From Parietaria judaica (taxonomy: Eukaryota > Streptophyta > Magnoliopsida > Rosales > Urticaceae), in the NCBI GenBank assembly GCA_954871525.1, contig OX940868.1, positions 18,781,056 to 18,845,055 on the forward strand: a DNA stretch of 64,000 nt, given 5' to 3'. The notes under the pieces were generated by a model. That model ran no database searches. It had not been told where the DNA came from and saw nothing but the letters and a program-made list of their open reading frames with translations. Both the position numbers and the translations under genes were made by a program. This document shows positions 24,025 to 37,700 of the stretch, piece by piece (position 1 is the stretch's first letter; each line of letters starts with the position of its first letter).

Positions 24025-27000
24025 TGGTTGAAAATTGAAATGAAATCTGGGACGTGTTTCTTTTGGAGTCACTTTTTACCCTTCTGAAATCTGAACCCAA
24101 AAGGGTTTGTGTAATGAATATATTTATTTATTTTATTTAAAATAGTGTGATAAGTCTCTGGTTCACGTGTAGTAGTTAGTGGGTTTGTCAGATCGTGGAG
24201 TAAAAAAAGTAAAAGAGCTTCAAACTCCAACGCAACTTGGTCTCAATCTAAAAGACGTTAAACTTTTCACACCCCTATTCTATTTATTTATTTCGATTCA
24301 ACCCTTTTCGATGATAAAAATGTGAAAACAAAAAGAGACTCTACCATTTATATTATATTATATATATAAATATTTATTATGTTAATTTTCGTGTGATGTG
24401 CCTACAAACAAAGGCCACAACTTTCCAAAATGTTTTAAGAGAAATAAAAAAAATGGAATAAAATAATATATATGTAACCGAGATGGAGAAGAGTCAAACA
24501 AGGCCAAATACTTAATCCACAAAAAAGTGAAAGAGACAAGAGATAAAGGACATCATTACATATATACATATATATATTATATATATACACTTATGTTACA
24601 TGTTACTATACTACTCTACTACTCAACTTTGAGATTGAGATCAAAGAAATGAAAAATAAAGATCAATTAGCAAAAAAGTCCTCAACTTTGTAAGCTAAGT
24701 ATTTTATCTATTCGTATTTAATTTTTCACATTTATGTCTCTTAATTTATTTTTATTTGGTAAGAAAATACATCTTGTACCTACACTTTTAAAATAATGAT
24801 ATTGTTCATTTATACACAAAATTTTGAATCATCAACATTAACAAGATAAGTAAATAAGCTGCTGATTATTGATGAGTGAGTATACAAAATTACAAATGCG
24901 TCAAATCAAACGATAAACAGAGTTAAAGCCTAAACTTTATAATAATTTAAATTTTAAAATGCTTAAACTAGTCTATAATACATTCATTAAGAACAAAATA
25001 CTATGATAATTTACTAGGATTAAGATCAGTTCAATAATTGAAATCCTTGCCCTAACATATGGAATTCAGGCGAGACCGAGATTCAAAGTAAAAAAATTAG
25101 TACTTAAAAAAGTTATCGTGGCAAAAACGATCATCGAAAATCTTTCTACTATAAGTCACGTAAAAGCACACATGTTAACATTTTCGGCCATACAAATCAA
25201 GGCAATGCATGAGTTTGAAGTCTTTAACATACATTTTTAACAAAAATTAAGGTTGATCAAGGAAAGTGCACACATTGCAAAGTTCAAAGGTCAATTACTA
25301 AAAAGTGAAAAAAAAATATATATATAAATAATTAAATAAGGGGAAAAAGTTGAAGGCACCGCAGTTGAAAGCAAAATGTCAAACGCAATGGGTTTTCTTC
25401 ATTTTGGGAACTGCGTTTGACACCTCCTTTTTTTTTTAATTAATATTTTGAGTTTCTGTTGTACGTTTTACCCTTTTGGTGTTCGAACTCTTTTTTCTTC
25501 TCTCATGTCCTTCTCTTGCTTTTGTTTATTTGCTCATTTATATCCCAACCTTCAATAAATAAATAAATAAATAAACAACTCTCTCTCGCAATGCTTATTG
25601 CTTACACAAGTACGCAAGCAAAATGTATGTTTTAATTACTTTTTCCCATTTTTATCATATGCTTAATGCTTGTCTCTCTATAAATATGCCTTGCAATACA
25701 GTAACACAATTCAGCTTACAAAAAAATTGCAATTACAACTTTATCGTAGACGTTGAAGCTTTTATTTGTTTTGAACATTGGTTGTTCTAAAATGTTTATT
25801 TCTTTGCTAGTTAATGCAATTTAAATTTATATGGTATGTAATATGCATATAGAAAATACACGGGGAAGCAAAAATTAGGGTCCGTTTAGTAACTAATTCA
25901 AAAATATATATATATATATTTTTGAGTTATTTATAATTGTATTGTAATAAATTGTTGTGTTTATTTTCAATTATTTGAAAAATTGAAAAAAAAAATTAAT
26001 AAAAATATGATTTGATACATTTCTCTTTTTTCTTGATTTTTCTAAACATCAATAAAATAAAATATAATAACATACAAAAATAAGTGTATATAATAACCGT
26101 CATTGATAAAATGAAAGAGAGAGAAACAATTAAATGAGAAAAATGAGAAAGATTTTACAATACACTATAAACCCACTTCTATAATCTACTCATTCAACAT
26201 CGCAATTTAAAAAAAAAAAAAAAAATCCAAATCTCACCGCAATATTCACCGAATACTATTATACTTCTTCTTTTTTCATTTTGGATGGTTGGTCTAAATT
26301 AAGTATTTATTATCAAAATTGATATTAAAAAAAAAAATTATCCATAACTGGAAGCCATTTCCATTGAGAAAAATAATCGGGTTTCCGAAAGTTTCATACT
26401 TGCGCAGTCGGTACCATCAATTACTAAAAGATGACATTTAGATCAAGTTTGTTTAAATGTGATTTCAAGTACTTAAAAATTTTTTGCTATTATGTCTTTA
26501 ATTTTTTATGATTTAGTTTTGGATTGTTTAAAGTTGTATAAGTGCTATTTATTTGTTTAGATATCTCATATTGGCTATTGCTCCTCATAATTTATTTGAC
26601 TATTTAGAGTGAGTTGACACTTCTCGTGTTTGTATTAATGATTTTCTCATATCTTATGCTGTAATATTTTTTTTTTATCTAAATAGCTAATTACTTGTAT
26701 CTAATTAAGTAATGAGATGAAATAAGACTTTTAACACATTAAAATCCTAAAATCTTATATCAAAAAATTATCTTGGAAAGAAAAAACAGCCCAATTAAAG
26801 TATGTACCTATGTTCATAACATTGGCTTCACTTCAATAAATATTCTGTTATCCGGCTCATTGCAAAATTACAAATTAACTGAGAGAGTTGTGTTAAATCC
26901 CAAGTTTGTTGTTTCATTGTAATTTCTGTTCATCTATGATATTGACGAATAAAAGAAGCCAAGCTTATTTTGTAATTCTCTTCTCAACCAAATACCTTAG

Positions 27001-27147
27001 TCCCAAACACTAGAGCTATTTAATAAGAAAATAAAATCAAATAAAAACTACAAACATTCTTGTTCCTTTGATGGGCGATATTGCTGGCAGTGTCATTATC
27101 AAAGCATTGGGGACTAATTATAAAAATAATGTATACTTAATCAAGGA
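24025..27147. other. Gene-poor intergenic region
   Basis: About 3.1 kb of AT-rich sequence with short TA, AAAT and A-runs. No coding region, RNA gene or clear transposon ends were recognised. It forms part of the far upstream flank of SCARECROW. Confidence 0.55.
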
Positions 27148-27527
27148 AAATTGCGGCAAAAGTACTTCGATTAATTTAAAATAGTACGACATATCTTAAG
27201 CTTTCTTTTGCGTAGAATAAATACCCAAAAGCGTGAAATTTGTGTTTTCGATTGATTTCTTTTTTCTATGCGCTTTCGGTAGCATTAAGTCATATATACA
27301 TATATGCTTCAAGTTAAATTATTTCGCATGAAAAAAGATAAAAAGGTGGAAAAAATAAAGTCAATTATAGTTATACACGTGTATATAAAAATCAACATCA
27401 ATAGAGATAAACGAGATAAAATAAATTGAAAACGCATATTTCATAATATTAAGTAAATTAACACAATTAAAAATTGAAGGATATGCTACGTATTTTCTAA
27501 TAAGTTTGGATAATTTTGCCGCAAATA
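27148..27527. mobile_element. Candidate Mutator-type MITE
   Basis: The left end AATTGCGGCAAAAGTACT at about 27149 is matched by the inverse of ATAATTTTGCCGCAAAT ending at about 27526. Similarity inside the ends is weak and no convincing target duplication was found. The call rests on the shared terminal motif GCGGCAAAA seen in other elements of this window. Confidence 0.45.
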
Positions 27528-28858
27528 TTTATACAATTAAAGGCTATTGATAATATTTACAAAAAAAAGAAAATCTCCAAAAGTAAATTAATTAAGATGA
27601 TGTTGATGAGGACGTTTGATGTAAAGGGTAGACAAAGCATTGAATAAATCTAATTAATGTCAAAGCCAAAAAAACCATACCAAATACATGTTTTTATTTT
27701 CTTCTCTTTGCTTGGCTCGAAAAGTAGTGTATGTGTGCCTCGGACTTCTTAGAAATGGCCGCTCTGTAGCCTTTGACGCCATTGAAAACGTCAACACCAT
27801 AACGACGACCAACTTCTCTCTCGTACCACCCTACCCTATACTTTCTCAAAATAACAAAGGGTATTTTTCTTTTACACATTGCATTTTTCATTTCCTCATT
27901 GCACACTTCATAACCCACTATTTCGAAGATCATTTTTTTTTCTTTTTATATCAATTATTTCGTAATTTTCGTTTTATCACTAGTTCATTACCTATTTCAT
28001 AAAATTTTATTTTTTAAGAGGATTTTTTTTAATTTTTTTTTTTTGTGCAAGTTTCATTTCATTTATCACCAATTCACCACCCATTTCATAAAATTTCAAA
28101 AGAAAAAACAAAAGGGCAATTTTTGTTTTTATGTTTTTATTTTGGACTAATTACTCATTTCCTGATTCCTCATTCACATTTCTCCACAAGCCTCAAACAA
28201 CCCATTTCAAACAGCAAAAGTTTTTTATTTTTTTGCATTTAATTTGCAACCCATTTCCCAAAATTTTAAAAAGGATAATTTTCATTTTGGCAAATTGCAG
28301 TGCACAATCCCACACAGTAGCATCGTAAAGATGAGATCTTTCTTTAATGGTTTCGTATTCTCATGGTGTGCCATTGCCTTGCCTCTGTGAACATGGGTTT
28401 GTTGAAGGAAGCTGCCGAACCAGTGAGTAGTGAGTGATGCCAAACCAGGTTCCTCCATCCAAGCCAAGACGCCTCGCTTCCCGCCACTCGCTCCCTCTCG
28501 GTCTCCTCCTCGAGAACTCCTCAGATAGTTTAGTATTATACATAGAAGCTCGTGTTCAACCTAGGCCTATATCTATATGTATGTATAGATAGAGAGAGAG
28601 AAGGAATCCCGAAGCGCCGTTGTCAAGTTCTCCACGCCGTTATCTGCTTGGCCTCCCATGTTACCTCTCTTCTCTCCTCTGCAGGTAAGCATCCCTCTCT
28701 CTCTTCAATATAACACTCGACCTATCATTCTCCAACACTTCTCAGTCTCACCACTTTCCAGGGCAGCTTCCGGTCTGTTGATCACCGACGCCAATGCCCG
28801 CGAGTCCACCCCAGTGACCACGAGCTTGCCCTCTTCTTCTGCTAGTTCCGAAGGCAAG
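27528..28858. other. Upstream region and leader of SCARECROW
   Basis: This contains the probable promoter and 5' leader. GC content rises from about 28380. A short GA tract lies at about 28588-28602. Apparent open frames in 27688-28330 are low-complexity. The leader contains the candidate intron listed separately. Confidence 0.5.
28685..28761 (+). other. Candidate 5'-leader intron of SCARECROW
   Basis: CTGCAG|GTAAGC at 28684/28685 is a near-consensus donor, and a pyrimidine-rich stretch ends in CTTTCCAG|G at 28761/28762. Splicing would remove 77 nt, a typical minimum plant intron length. It would leave no in-frame ATG upstream of 28859, which supports MVRKR as the true start. If unspliced, the open frame could start at 28658 and add 67 residues unlike known SCR N-termini. 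Confidence 0.45.
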
Positions 28859-31800
28859 ATGGTCCGGAAGAGAATGGCGTCCGAGATGGATGCCGCGGCT
28901 ACGACGGGGTCGCGCCGAGGCGGGTTCTCGTTCCCGGCCCCGGCCATGGCCGAAGCCTATAACAACAATAATAATAATAATAATAATAATGTACAGAATC
29001 CCAGTCGCATGAGGGTGGCGAGTACGGTGGTTAGTAATAATCTTCTTCTTCTCCCCAACTACTCCACTACTGCTACTGTTTCCACTGCCATGGTGGCGCC
29101 ACCATTGTTGTCGCTACCTTCCACGAGCGTGACGACCATGACGTCACCCCCTGGTGGGGTTTCCGTTTTATCTTCTCCTAATTGTTCCTCTTCCGACCCT
29201 GCTTCCTCATTCTCCATCCCGCTCCATCACTACCACCACCACATAAGATCCCAAGCCGCAGCGACAGCGACCGTGCTGCCGGAACCGAGCGTCGTCCAGT
29301 CCCCGTCCCCCTCCCCGGCAGTGTGCGGGTTCTCCGGGCTTCCGCTGTTCCCGCCGGAGACCGTACGGGCCCCGAGCCTCTGCAGCGCCGCCACGGTGAG
29401 CCCCCCGACGACGGGCAGCGCGAATTCATCGTCGATGGAGGACAATAACAACAACGGCAGCGGGGCGGGGGCGGGGGCGGGGTCGGCTTCGGCGGCCACG
29501 GCGTGGATCGACGGGATCATCAAGGACCTGATCCACAGCTCCACGAACGTGTCCATCCCTCAGCTCATCCAGAACGTGAGGGACATCATCTACCCCTGCA
29601 ACCCCAACCTCGCCTCGCTCCTCGAGTACCGCCTCCGCTCGATAACGGAATCTGCGGTCACAACCCCGGACCCGCTCTTCTCGCAGTGGGGCGCGGTGCA
29701 GAATAATGCGAACCCGCCATTCGTCTCCCCGCAGGAAACTCAGCGGCTGGAACAGCACGAGAACGTGAACAGCTCGTCCCCTCCGGCGGCCTCAGTCCCC
29801 GATGCGGCCCCTCCGGCTCCCGGGCCTCCGTCGGCTGCGTTGATCCGCGAGCGGAAGGAGGAGCTCCGGCAGCAGAAGCGCGACGAGGAGGGTTTGCACT
29901 TATTAACTCTCCTCCTTCAATGCGCCGAGGCCGTTTCAGCCGACAACTACGACGAGGCGAACCGGATCCTCCTGGAAATTTCCGAGCTCTCGACGCCATT
30001 TGGGACCTCTGCGCAGCGCGTGGCCGCCTACTTCTCCGAGGCCATGTCGGCACGCCTGGTCAGCTCGTGCCTGGGAATCTACGCTGCGCTCCCGCCGGCA
30101 TCGGCCCCAGCTGGGCACGCGCAGAAGATGGCGTCAGCATTCCAGGTGTTCAACGGGATCAGCCCGTTCGTCAAATTCTCGCACTTCACGGCGAACCAGG
30201 CGATCCAGGAGGCGTTCGAGCGCGAGGAACGAGTCCATATCATCGACCTCGACATAATGCAGGGCCTGCAGTGGCCGGGGCTGTTCCACATTCTCGCCTC
30301 CCGTGCTGGCGGCCCGCCCTACGTGCGGCTCACCGGCCTCGGGACATCAATGGAGGCGCTGGAAGCCACGGGGAAGCGCCTCTCCGACTTCGCCGACAAG
30401 CTCGGCCTCCCGTTCGAGTTCTTCCCCGTGGCTGAGAAGGTCGGGAACCTCGACCCCGAGAGGCTCAACGTGAGCAAGAGGGAGGCCGTGGCCGTTCATT
30501 GGCTGCAACACTCGCTCTATGACGTCACCGGCTCCGACACCAACACGCTTTGGCTCTTGCAGAGGTAAACCAAACCAAACCGAACTAAAACTCAACCAAT
30601 AGATACTTACATTATATAGATATATAGATCATGAATAAGCTATGGCGATACAGTGAAACGTAGGGTTCGAAAAAGTTTGCAGTTTTTGTTCTTCGGAAAG
30701 TAAAGATCGAAACTTTCTTTGATGGGCACTTTTTTGACGATCATTACTTTATGAATTGTTGACGAAGACTTTGGGTTTGGATTGTTTTGGAAGATGGTCC
30801 AATAAAGCTCGGACATTAAAACTCGTAATCAAGCTTAATCAATGGTGATAATCATCTTATCAAGGTCGAAAAGGTGTAATTATGAACCACTTTTTCTTCG
30901 AGATTTCGATGCTGATAAGTGGTGCATTATTTATGTATCGTTTTGTCTTGGGAATGTCTGACCATGCACATTTAATAATCGCACTTCAATCTAATATAAT
31001 ATAATATAATATTATATATAGATATATATAACTGACACATTTGTGAAAAGGGTCATTAGATCTCTAGAATTGGCATATGATTTGAATAAAATGATAATTA
31101 ATTGGGTGTTTTTCCTGTTTGAGTTGATGCACTTTTCATGTGTATCATAGCTACTTAAAGCATATAGTGTTTTAGTATTATTAAGAAGGTTTAAACTTTA
31201 ATCTAAAGTCTCAAAGCATGCACTAATATAGTTGGAAATTTGAATAATTCTTTTCTTCCATGTTTGTTATTATCTTAAGTACTGTTAATGTTATATGATT
31301 TAATCTGAATCATACACTGTACATAACGGTGTAAATATGGAAAGGAATATGGGATCCGGCTGTAGAAATCGGATTCTAAATTTTGCCAGAACAAGAAAAT
31401 CCGATTCTTTAATGAATAAAATATTAGTTTTGAAGTTTGAACACTAACCCTGATTTTATGATTTATTTTAATTATATAGTAATAGTATATAATAATCCGA
31501 GAAAAGAAAATCCGGCTCTAGATTTACTAGGAAAAGAAAAAAAACCAAAAATCCGATTTTCTAGTATGCTGGTATCATCCTTTTCTTCCATGTTTTTGTT
31601 ATAATAAGTACTATTTAAAGGACAAATAATTTAGCAATAATTTTTTCCATGTTCATTTTGCCTTTTTGTATTTGTAATGTTTTTCTCTTCCGATCCTTGA
31701 ACTATCAAATTATTTACCAGTTTGCATTTGCTAATAAGTATCTGCCAATCTTAGTACCATGTTTTCTTCGCGCTATCTGAACCGGGGTTTTAACTAGGGT

Positions 31801-32283
31801 TTTGTTGTCCGCAGATTGGCGCCGAAGGTGGTAACGGTGGTGGAGCAGGACTTGAGCCACGCCGGCTCCTTCCTGGGGCGGTTCGTGGAGGCGATCCACT
31901 ACTACTCGGCCCTCTTCGACTCGCTGGGCGCCAGCTACGGCGAGGAAAGCGAGGAGCGCCACGTGGTGGAACAGCAGCTCCTATCGCGCGAGATCCGCAA
32001 CGTCCTCGCCGTGGGCGGGCCAGCCCGCACCGGCGACTCCAAGTTCCACAACTGGCGCGAGCGCTTGCAGCAAACGGGCTTCCGCGGCATCTCCCTCGCG
32101 GGCAATGCCGCTACGCAGGCGACCCTCCTCCTCGGGATGTTCCCGTCCGACGGGTACACGCTCGTGGAGGACAACGGCACGCTCAAGCTAGGGTGGAAGG
32201 ACCTCTGCCTCCTTACCGCCTCCGCCTGGCGCCCGCCCTTCCACCACTCCAACGCCGCCGCGGCCGGGACCCTTCACTACTAG
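28859..32283 (+). CDS. SCR: SCARECROW, GRAS-family transcription regulator
   Basis: SCR acts in the nucleus with SHORT-ROOT to specify endodermis and drive asymmetric division in root and leaf ground tissue. Two exons, 28859-30564 and 31815-32283, join within LLQ-R-LAPKVV and give 724 aa, longer than the roughly 650 aa of Arabidopsis SCR because of the low-complexity N-terminus. The start [10 protein letters not shown] matches the conserved basic box. Asn-10 lies at 35-44. An SCR-specific segment ([20 protein letters not shown]) starts near 215-220. LHRI with [20 protein letters not shown] starts at about 343, [20 protein letters not shown] at about 458, then LHRII, PFYRE ([20 protein letters not shown]) and a C-terminal SAW region ([13 protein letters not shown]). 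The single intron is at the position I recall for Arabidopsis SCR. The coding sequence is much more GC-rich than its flanks. Confidence 0.96.
28961..28990 (+). repeat. AAT/AAC microsatellite coding poly-Asn in SCR
   Basis: Ten consecutive AAC or AAT codons encode Asn-10 near the N-terminus of SCR. Most are AAT, so slippage could change the tract length in frame. Confidence 0.95.
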
Positions 32284-32694
32284 AGGATGTTTTTGTAATG
32301 TTTTTATATAAATTTTATGGTGGTATTAGGGTTTGAGGGTTTAGAGAGGATGTAACTTGCGTTGTAAGCAATGGCTGTTATTGGTAGGTTCCTGAGGAGT
32401 TTGAATATGCTTTATAGTAGTATGCAAAATCATCTTTCATGAGCCACCCAATCTCAGTCTTTTTTTCTTCTTCTTCTTTTTAAACTCTTATGTACCTTAT
32501 TATTGCTATTTATTTATTTATTCGTTTTTCACTTTTCTTTTTTGTAACTCTACTTATTTTCGAGTTGCTGGAATTTTCCGACGAGTACTCACTGGAAAAC
32601 CGCTTAGATGCAGTGACCGGTAAATAAATTATGATAAATGATATTGACATATGGTAATATAAGGTTACATTTCAATAATATTGACAAATACGAC

Positions 32695-32830
32695 GTGTAG
32701 CTCGTTGGCCGAGTCGAGTTTTATTGAAATGAGGTGAGTTACACGGGTCTAAATCCCATGTGAATATTCGTTAGTTAACGATTTATATGTAAAATCTGAT
32801 CAGCAAAAATATTATTGATAGTTTATTGTT
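32695..32830 (+). repeat. Possible tRNA-derived SINE fragment
   Basis: GTAGCTCGTTGGC at 32697-32709 resembles a polymerase III A box, and GGGTCTAAATCCC at 32745-32757 resembles a B box, about 50 bp apart as in tRNA-derived SINEs. No clear tail or target duplication was found. This could equally be chance. Confidence 0.25.
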
Positions 32831-33911
32831 TATAAAAAACGTGTTAGTAAACTCGTTATCTATTGATATACATATGCCGTAAAATTTTAGCTATTAATTT
32901 TCTTACTCGACAACAGCAATCTTAAACCTTGATATTGATTTTATATTTTTTTAACAGTATTTATATTTAAAAAAGATATAGGTGGTCCATAATAAATGTG
33001 TTAGTAGGAGTATTTTGTTGCTCCTTCATATATAAATGTTTGGCATAATTGTGACAATTGTAATTCACCCATCACAAAAAAGGAAGATATCCAACCTTTT
33101 CTAGAATAGACCAGATGAATATAGTATACTCGAACCATATGGTGTAAATTTTACTCACTCAGCCAATAAGAAATTGACACCATTTTTTCTATTATTATAA
33201 CAACATTTGTATTCATTGATCCTTGAATTGGTGTAGCCTATTTCATAGACTGCCCGTTCATTTTCATACGAGGTGATATTAGCTATATAAATATTAACAA
33301 ACGTTTGAAAAATTAACGTTAAATATCAATTATTTTAGTTGAATAAAATATTAATATTTTTCTCTAATATATAATAAAAAATGCATGTCTTTACATGATA
33401 AAAAAGTATTGAAATGTTATCCGATGAAAATAAAGAATTAGAACTTAACAAGTCTTTATAGAACATAGAATCCACATCTAAGATCTTGTTTATGTGGTTC
33501 TATCTTTACCCATCTCTCATATTATTGAATAAAGCCTAATCTCCGGTTTGATTATCAAAAGGAAACTTGACAAAACAACCATGCCAAGTTATAAAAGCAT
33601 GGAGCTCAAACAATTGACTTAGAACGGATACGATTAGATCGGATAAGCCTTTTTCACATCAATATTAAACTATCTGTAAACTTTCAAGTATCATCTTATG
33701 TTTACTAAATATATATCACTGTTTGTCAAAATAACTCTCAAATTTCGTAATTATACGAAATTAACATTTTCAATCAGTCTTAAGATCATCTTAAACCGTC
33801 TTAATCTGACTTCAACTTTTAATTTCTCAATTATGACCTTGAAGATTATTATTTTAAGAACCTTGAAGACTTTGTTGACACATTATGAAGTATGGGAGAG
33901 TTATTTTATTA

Positions 33912-34210
33912 GTTTCTCTAGTCTAATTAAGCAATATTCCACGCATAAAGACATTACAAACATAGATAACCATTTTGTGTGGATTTACTGATAGATGTAT
34001 CGGTCTGGGTATTTGGTAAATCTGGATCCGGATTTTTCCGAAACCCGCCGCCTTTTCTAAGCTTCTCTAGCTACTAATTATGCAATATTCCACTCACAAA
34101 GACATAACAAATATAGATAACCGTTTTGTGTAGAATTACTGATAGATATAACAATCTGGGTATGTGGGAAATCCGAATCCGGATTTTCCTAAACTCGCCG
34201 GGTTTTTTGT
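33912..34210. repeat. Two-copy tandem duplication, period 151 bp
   Basis: GCAATATTCCAC occurs at 33931 and 34082. The following sequence, including ATAGATAACC, TTTTGTGT, TTACTGATAGAT, TCTGGGTAT and ATCCGGATTTT, is repeated in the same order with scattered substitutions. It is not coding. Confidence 0.85.
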
Positions 34211-34722
34211 ACTGAAACAATCTAAACAAAATGATCTAAAAACAAATGTTCAAATGTAAAAAATAAATAAAAAAATAGAAATGGTAGAGAAGGAAGAATG
34301 ATTACTCAATAAGGAATACAAGTACAACACTAGGCAGCTTTACAGCCGATCTAGTCCTTTATATCATCAAATCACCCTTTCACGCTTTTTACTTTTTCAT
34401 TTTTGGATCGTTTTTTGTTTTTTCACTCTTTTCAGTTTACAGAACCCAGGAATCTCTCCACGTCACTCTCCGGATCATCCACCGAATTTCGGTTTCAATT
34501 TCGGAAAAAAATGCCCGATCCATCCGCTCTCCGCTTAAGGGGATAAGTTCTTATATATACCCAAAAAATTAAGAATTTAGCAGTCTCTTTTCCGAAACCC
34601 TAAACCTGTTTAGGTTTTCGGCGAAATAGTGTCAGCGCTCACAAAATCGACATTAGCTAACTGTTTCAGTTCCCTCCGAGCTACGCCTGCAAAGAATCTT
34701 TAGAAGCACGAGAATCCGTTTG

Positions 34723-37700
34723 TCATAAACTCACATTGCAGTCACTCAAGAATTGCTCGTCTTGGTTCCGGAAGTTTCTCCAGAAATTTTTGTATTTCGG
34801 GATTCCCAGCTCGAGCCACGGTTTCATGTTTCCGTTGTAGTGCAAAACGGCGGCTCTCTTCACGGATTTCATGTCGAGGCCATAGTCATAGCCGAGCCCG
34901 GACAAAGCCCAAGCATCATCAAGAGGATAAACTGTATCCTGAAACGTGAGAAGGGTTGCACCCAATGCCACGAATTCACTCGTTCTTTCTCGCTTACTCA
35001 GCTGCACAGACGTTAAAATATGCATCAATTGAGCGGGCATAAATGTTAAGGAGAATATAAATTAATATTAAGTTATGCCCGCTGAACTTCATGATGTTAC
35101 ACTTACTCCACTGATTATTTTTTTTTGTAGCAATTCCCTTTCTCATCATTAAAATATCAAGAGTCTTTGTCAAATTTTAAGCCACTCTCGATGTACATGC
35201 TAATACATCTATGTGCATTAAACGAGGCTTAAAAGTTGACGAAAAAGCGTCGATCTTTTAACAATCAGGAGAGATATTGCTTCAATTTACAAGTGCAAGG
35301 AAGGAACAAAAAAACTTGTTTAAGTAGAGCAAGTTTAAAAACGCGAAAAGTTCAAGGGGCATAACTGATAATAACTACACATTTGCGGAGTAAACAACGG
35401 AAATAAATAAAAAAAAAAAAGCTTTTCAAGCTAATCTAGTGAATTGACATAAGTATTGTGTTACGGGTTCAGAATCACCAACCTCCTTTACAAATCGTTG
35501 ATGCCTTTCAGTGAGATCGAGCTCTCTCCACTTGTCTAAATCAATCACGTTCAATCCCGACATCCAAGTACAAGAATTTTCATCATAAGCGTTAGCGCCC
35601 AAGTACCTTTTTAGCGACTTCAACCTAACCGAGCACATTTGTGGAGCTCCGTTCACATTACCACCCAAGTCCATACTCCAAAGAGGTGATAAATCCTTCT
35701 GAACAACGACATCATCGTCCAATAGCACGAGTTTGTTCAAATTCGGGAAAACTTGGGGCAGCAGATAGTGCGAATGAGAAAAGGTCGACAAGTATTCGGT
35801 TCTATCAACGGTGTGTAAAGAAACACGGTATTCCATGGGTAACACGAGATCTAATTTGTTGTCTAGGTTGAGCTCTTCGACGTTTATCACTTGAACTGTT
35901 GCTTTTTTATAGGTGTTTCTAATGAACCATTGCTTGGTCGCGTAGAAATTCTGTCTACTCGTTAGCACATGAAAAACCTGTCTTGCACTTTCCTGAAACA
36001 GCAAAAAACGGAGTGAGCGACAAAATTTCAAAGCCATCGACTAATTAATAGGGGGTGAAGTCGGTGATCAGTACTTTTTTTCTTCGACATTCTCAAAAGC
36101 GGTAATTGGTACTAATTTTAATCTCTTAAAAAACAATTTTCAAACCGGTACTGACAATATCTTACACGTCATTACCCAAAACTGGTGTCTAGTATAGAAC
36201 TTTCACTTCACCCTACACACATGTGACTCTTGATAAGACCGAGCCAGCCAATTATCAAACAGAACTCTTCAAAGAGATGAATTCCGAATATTTTATTGCA
36301 TAAATAGAACAAAACTACAAACATGACGGCCGTTCCTTGGTGAACACAATCCAAGATCTCCAAAAAAGACGCATGAGCGAATATGCTAAAACTCATGTGT
36401 TGTCTTCCCTCAGGATCGACGCCTATGCAGGGATTAGGAAACCCAAATCCCTACTTATTACAAACTACCAAAAACGCCCCTAAATACTTATTAAATAGCT
36501 AAAAAAGCCCCAACTAACTCTGACATAAGTAGAAGATTTTATTCCATTAATATTTAATAATAATTTAAGGTCTAACAGAATCACAGACGGGAGAAATGCT
36601 CGGATCGTACCTTGGAATGCATTACAGTTGAATTAATTACAACTGATGAAGCAAGAATATTAGAGGTGAATAGTGCATAGTGGTGTAGAGAAGGATCCTT
36701 GTACTTTTCCGTCAGTGCAAGCTCTTCTTCATCATTCAGGGATTTAAAATATTCTACGGTCAGCCTCATCGAGAGGCAATGAAGGCTCTTCGGCATGGTC
36801 TGCACGGCCAGCTGGTGGAGAAAGGCACTTTGCTTCATGTGAAAGTTAGCTTCATCCTCCGTTATATCGTATAGTTGTCTCAGCTTTTTGTCAACGTTAT
36901 GACACTCCACCGGGAACTTTTTTGCCTTGGCTATGACAGTTTCTATCCTCTTCAGCTTCTTGTCCGCCCTGATTAAACATTTGGGTAACTGACTTCAATA
37001 TAAAATAAAATGGGTAACTGACTTCTGGCGGCGAGTATAAGGCCACTGGTTTGAAAACCAGTTCCGACAAATTAAAATAAAAATCTGTAAATGATTGAGT
37101 CCTCATAAACCCGATTTTTCCTGTTTCCGGTGATAAATCACGTTTCCGGGATAAAACTTTGATTCCTAATACAATATTCTACAAACTTTTGTAGAAAGAT
37201 AAACCAATAACCTAACACAAACTACAATTTGCAAGCAGCTATAATTTGTTTATTGACGTCGTTAACACTTGGAACATTTTATTTATGATCATTATTCATT
37301 TATTCTGTCCGCACGCTTGCATGAATATGCGATACTGGAAAAATAAATCCAAAAAACTCGAAGAAAAAAAAACGGTAAATATTTTAGGTACCAATTTTCA
37401 AGCTGAACCAACAAATTAATCCAGCAATAAAAAAAATTAATTCAATAAAATGGTCAAAAGTTAGCATGAGTTGACTCACTGTGCTGGTAGATCAGCATCT
37501 GTGGTAGCCTCACTGAATATACGCTCCAATTCCTGGATACACTGTTTCATCTCCTGAGACAACTTGTCTTGCGCCGGAAGTTTCGCAATGGTTGGATAGT
37601 ATGCTCTTGCCACAAATAATTGGTCCTTTAATTTCTTCACCATCGCATCCTTCATTTCTTCTCTGTGTTCATTTCGCCATAGGCAATAGCTTCCATATTT

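Larger units (their letters stand above)
32284..34722. other. Convergent intergenic region between SCR and GAUT7
   Basis: No gene is supported. The region contains the 3' flank of SCR, a weak tRNA-like SINE candidate and a 151-bp tandem duplication, both listed separately. The remainder is AT-rich and unremarkable. Confidence 0.55.

Noticed and set aside
28658..28858. In-frame upstream extension of SCR starting MLPLFSPLQ
   Set aside because: A good 77-nt intron lies within it and the extension does not resemble SCR N-termini. The conserved MVRKR start at 28859 is preferred.
29178..30595. Several open frames overlapping SCR exon 1 on both strands
   Set aside because: GC-rich shadows of the SCR frame with no conserved motifs.
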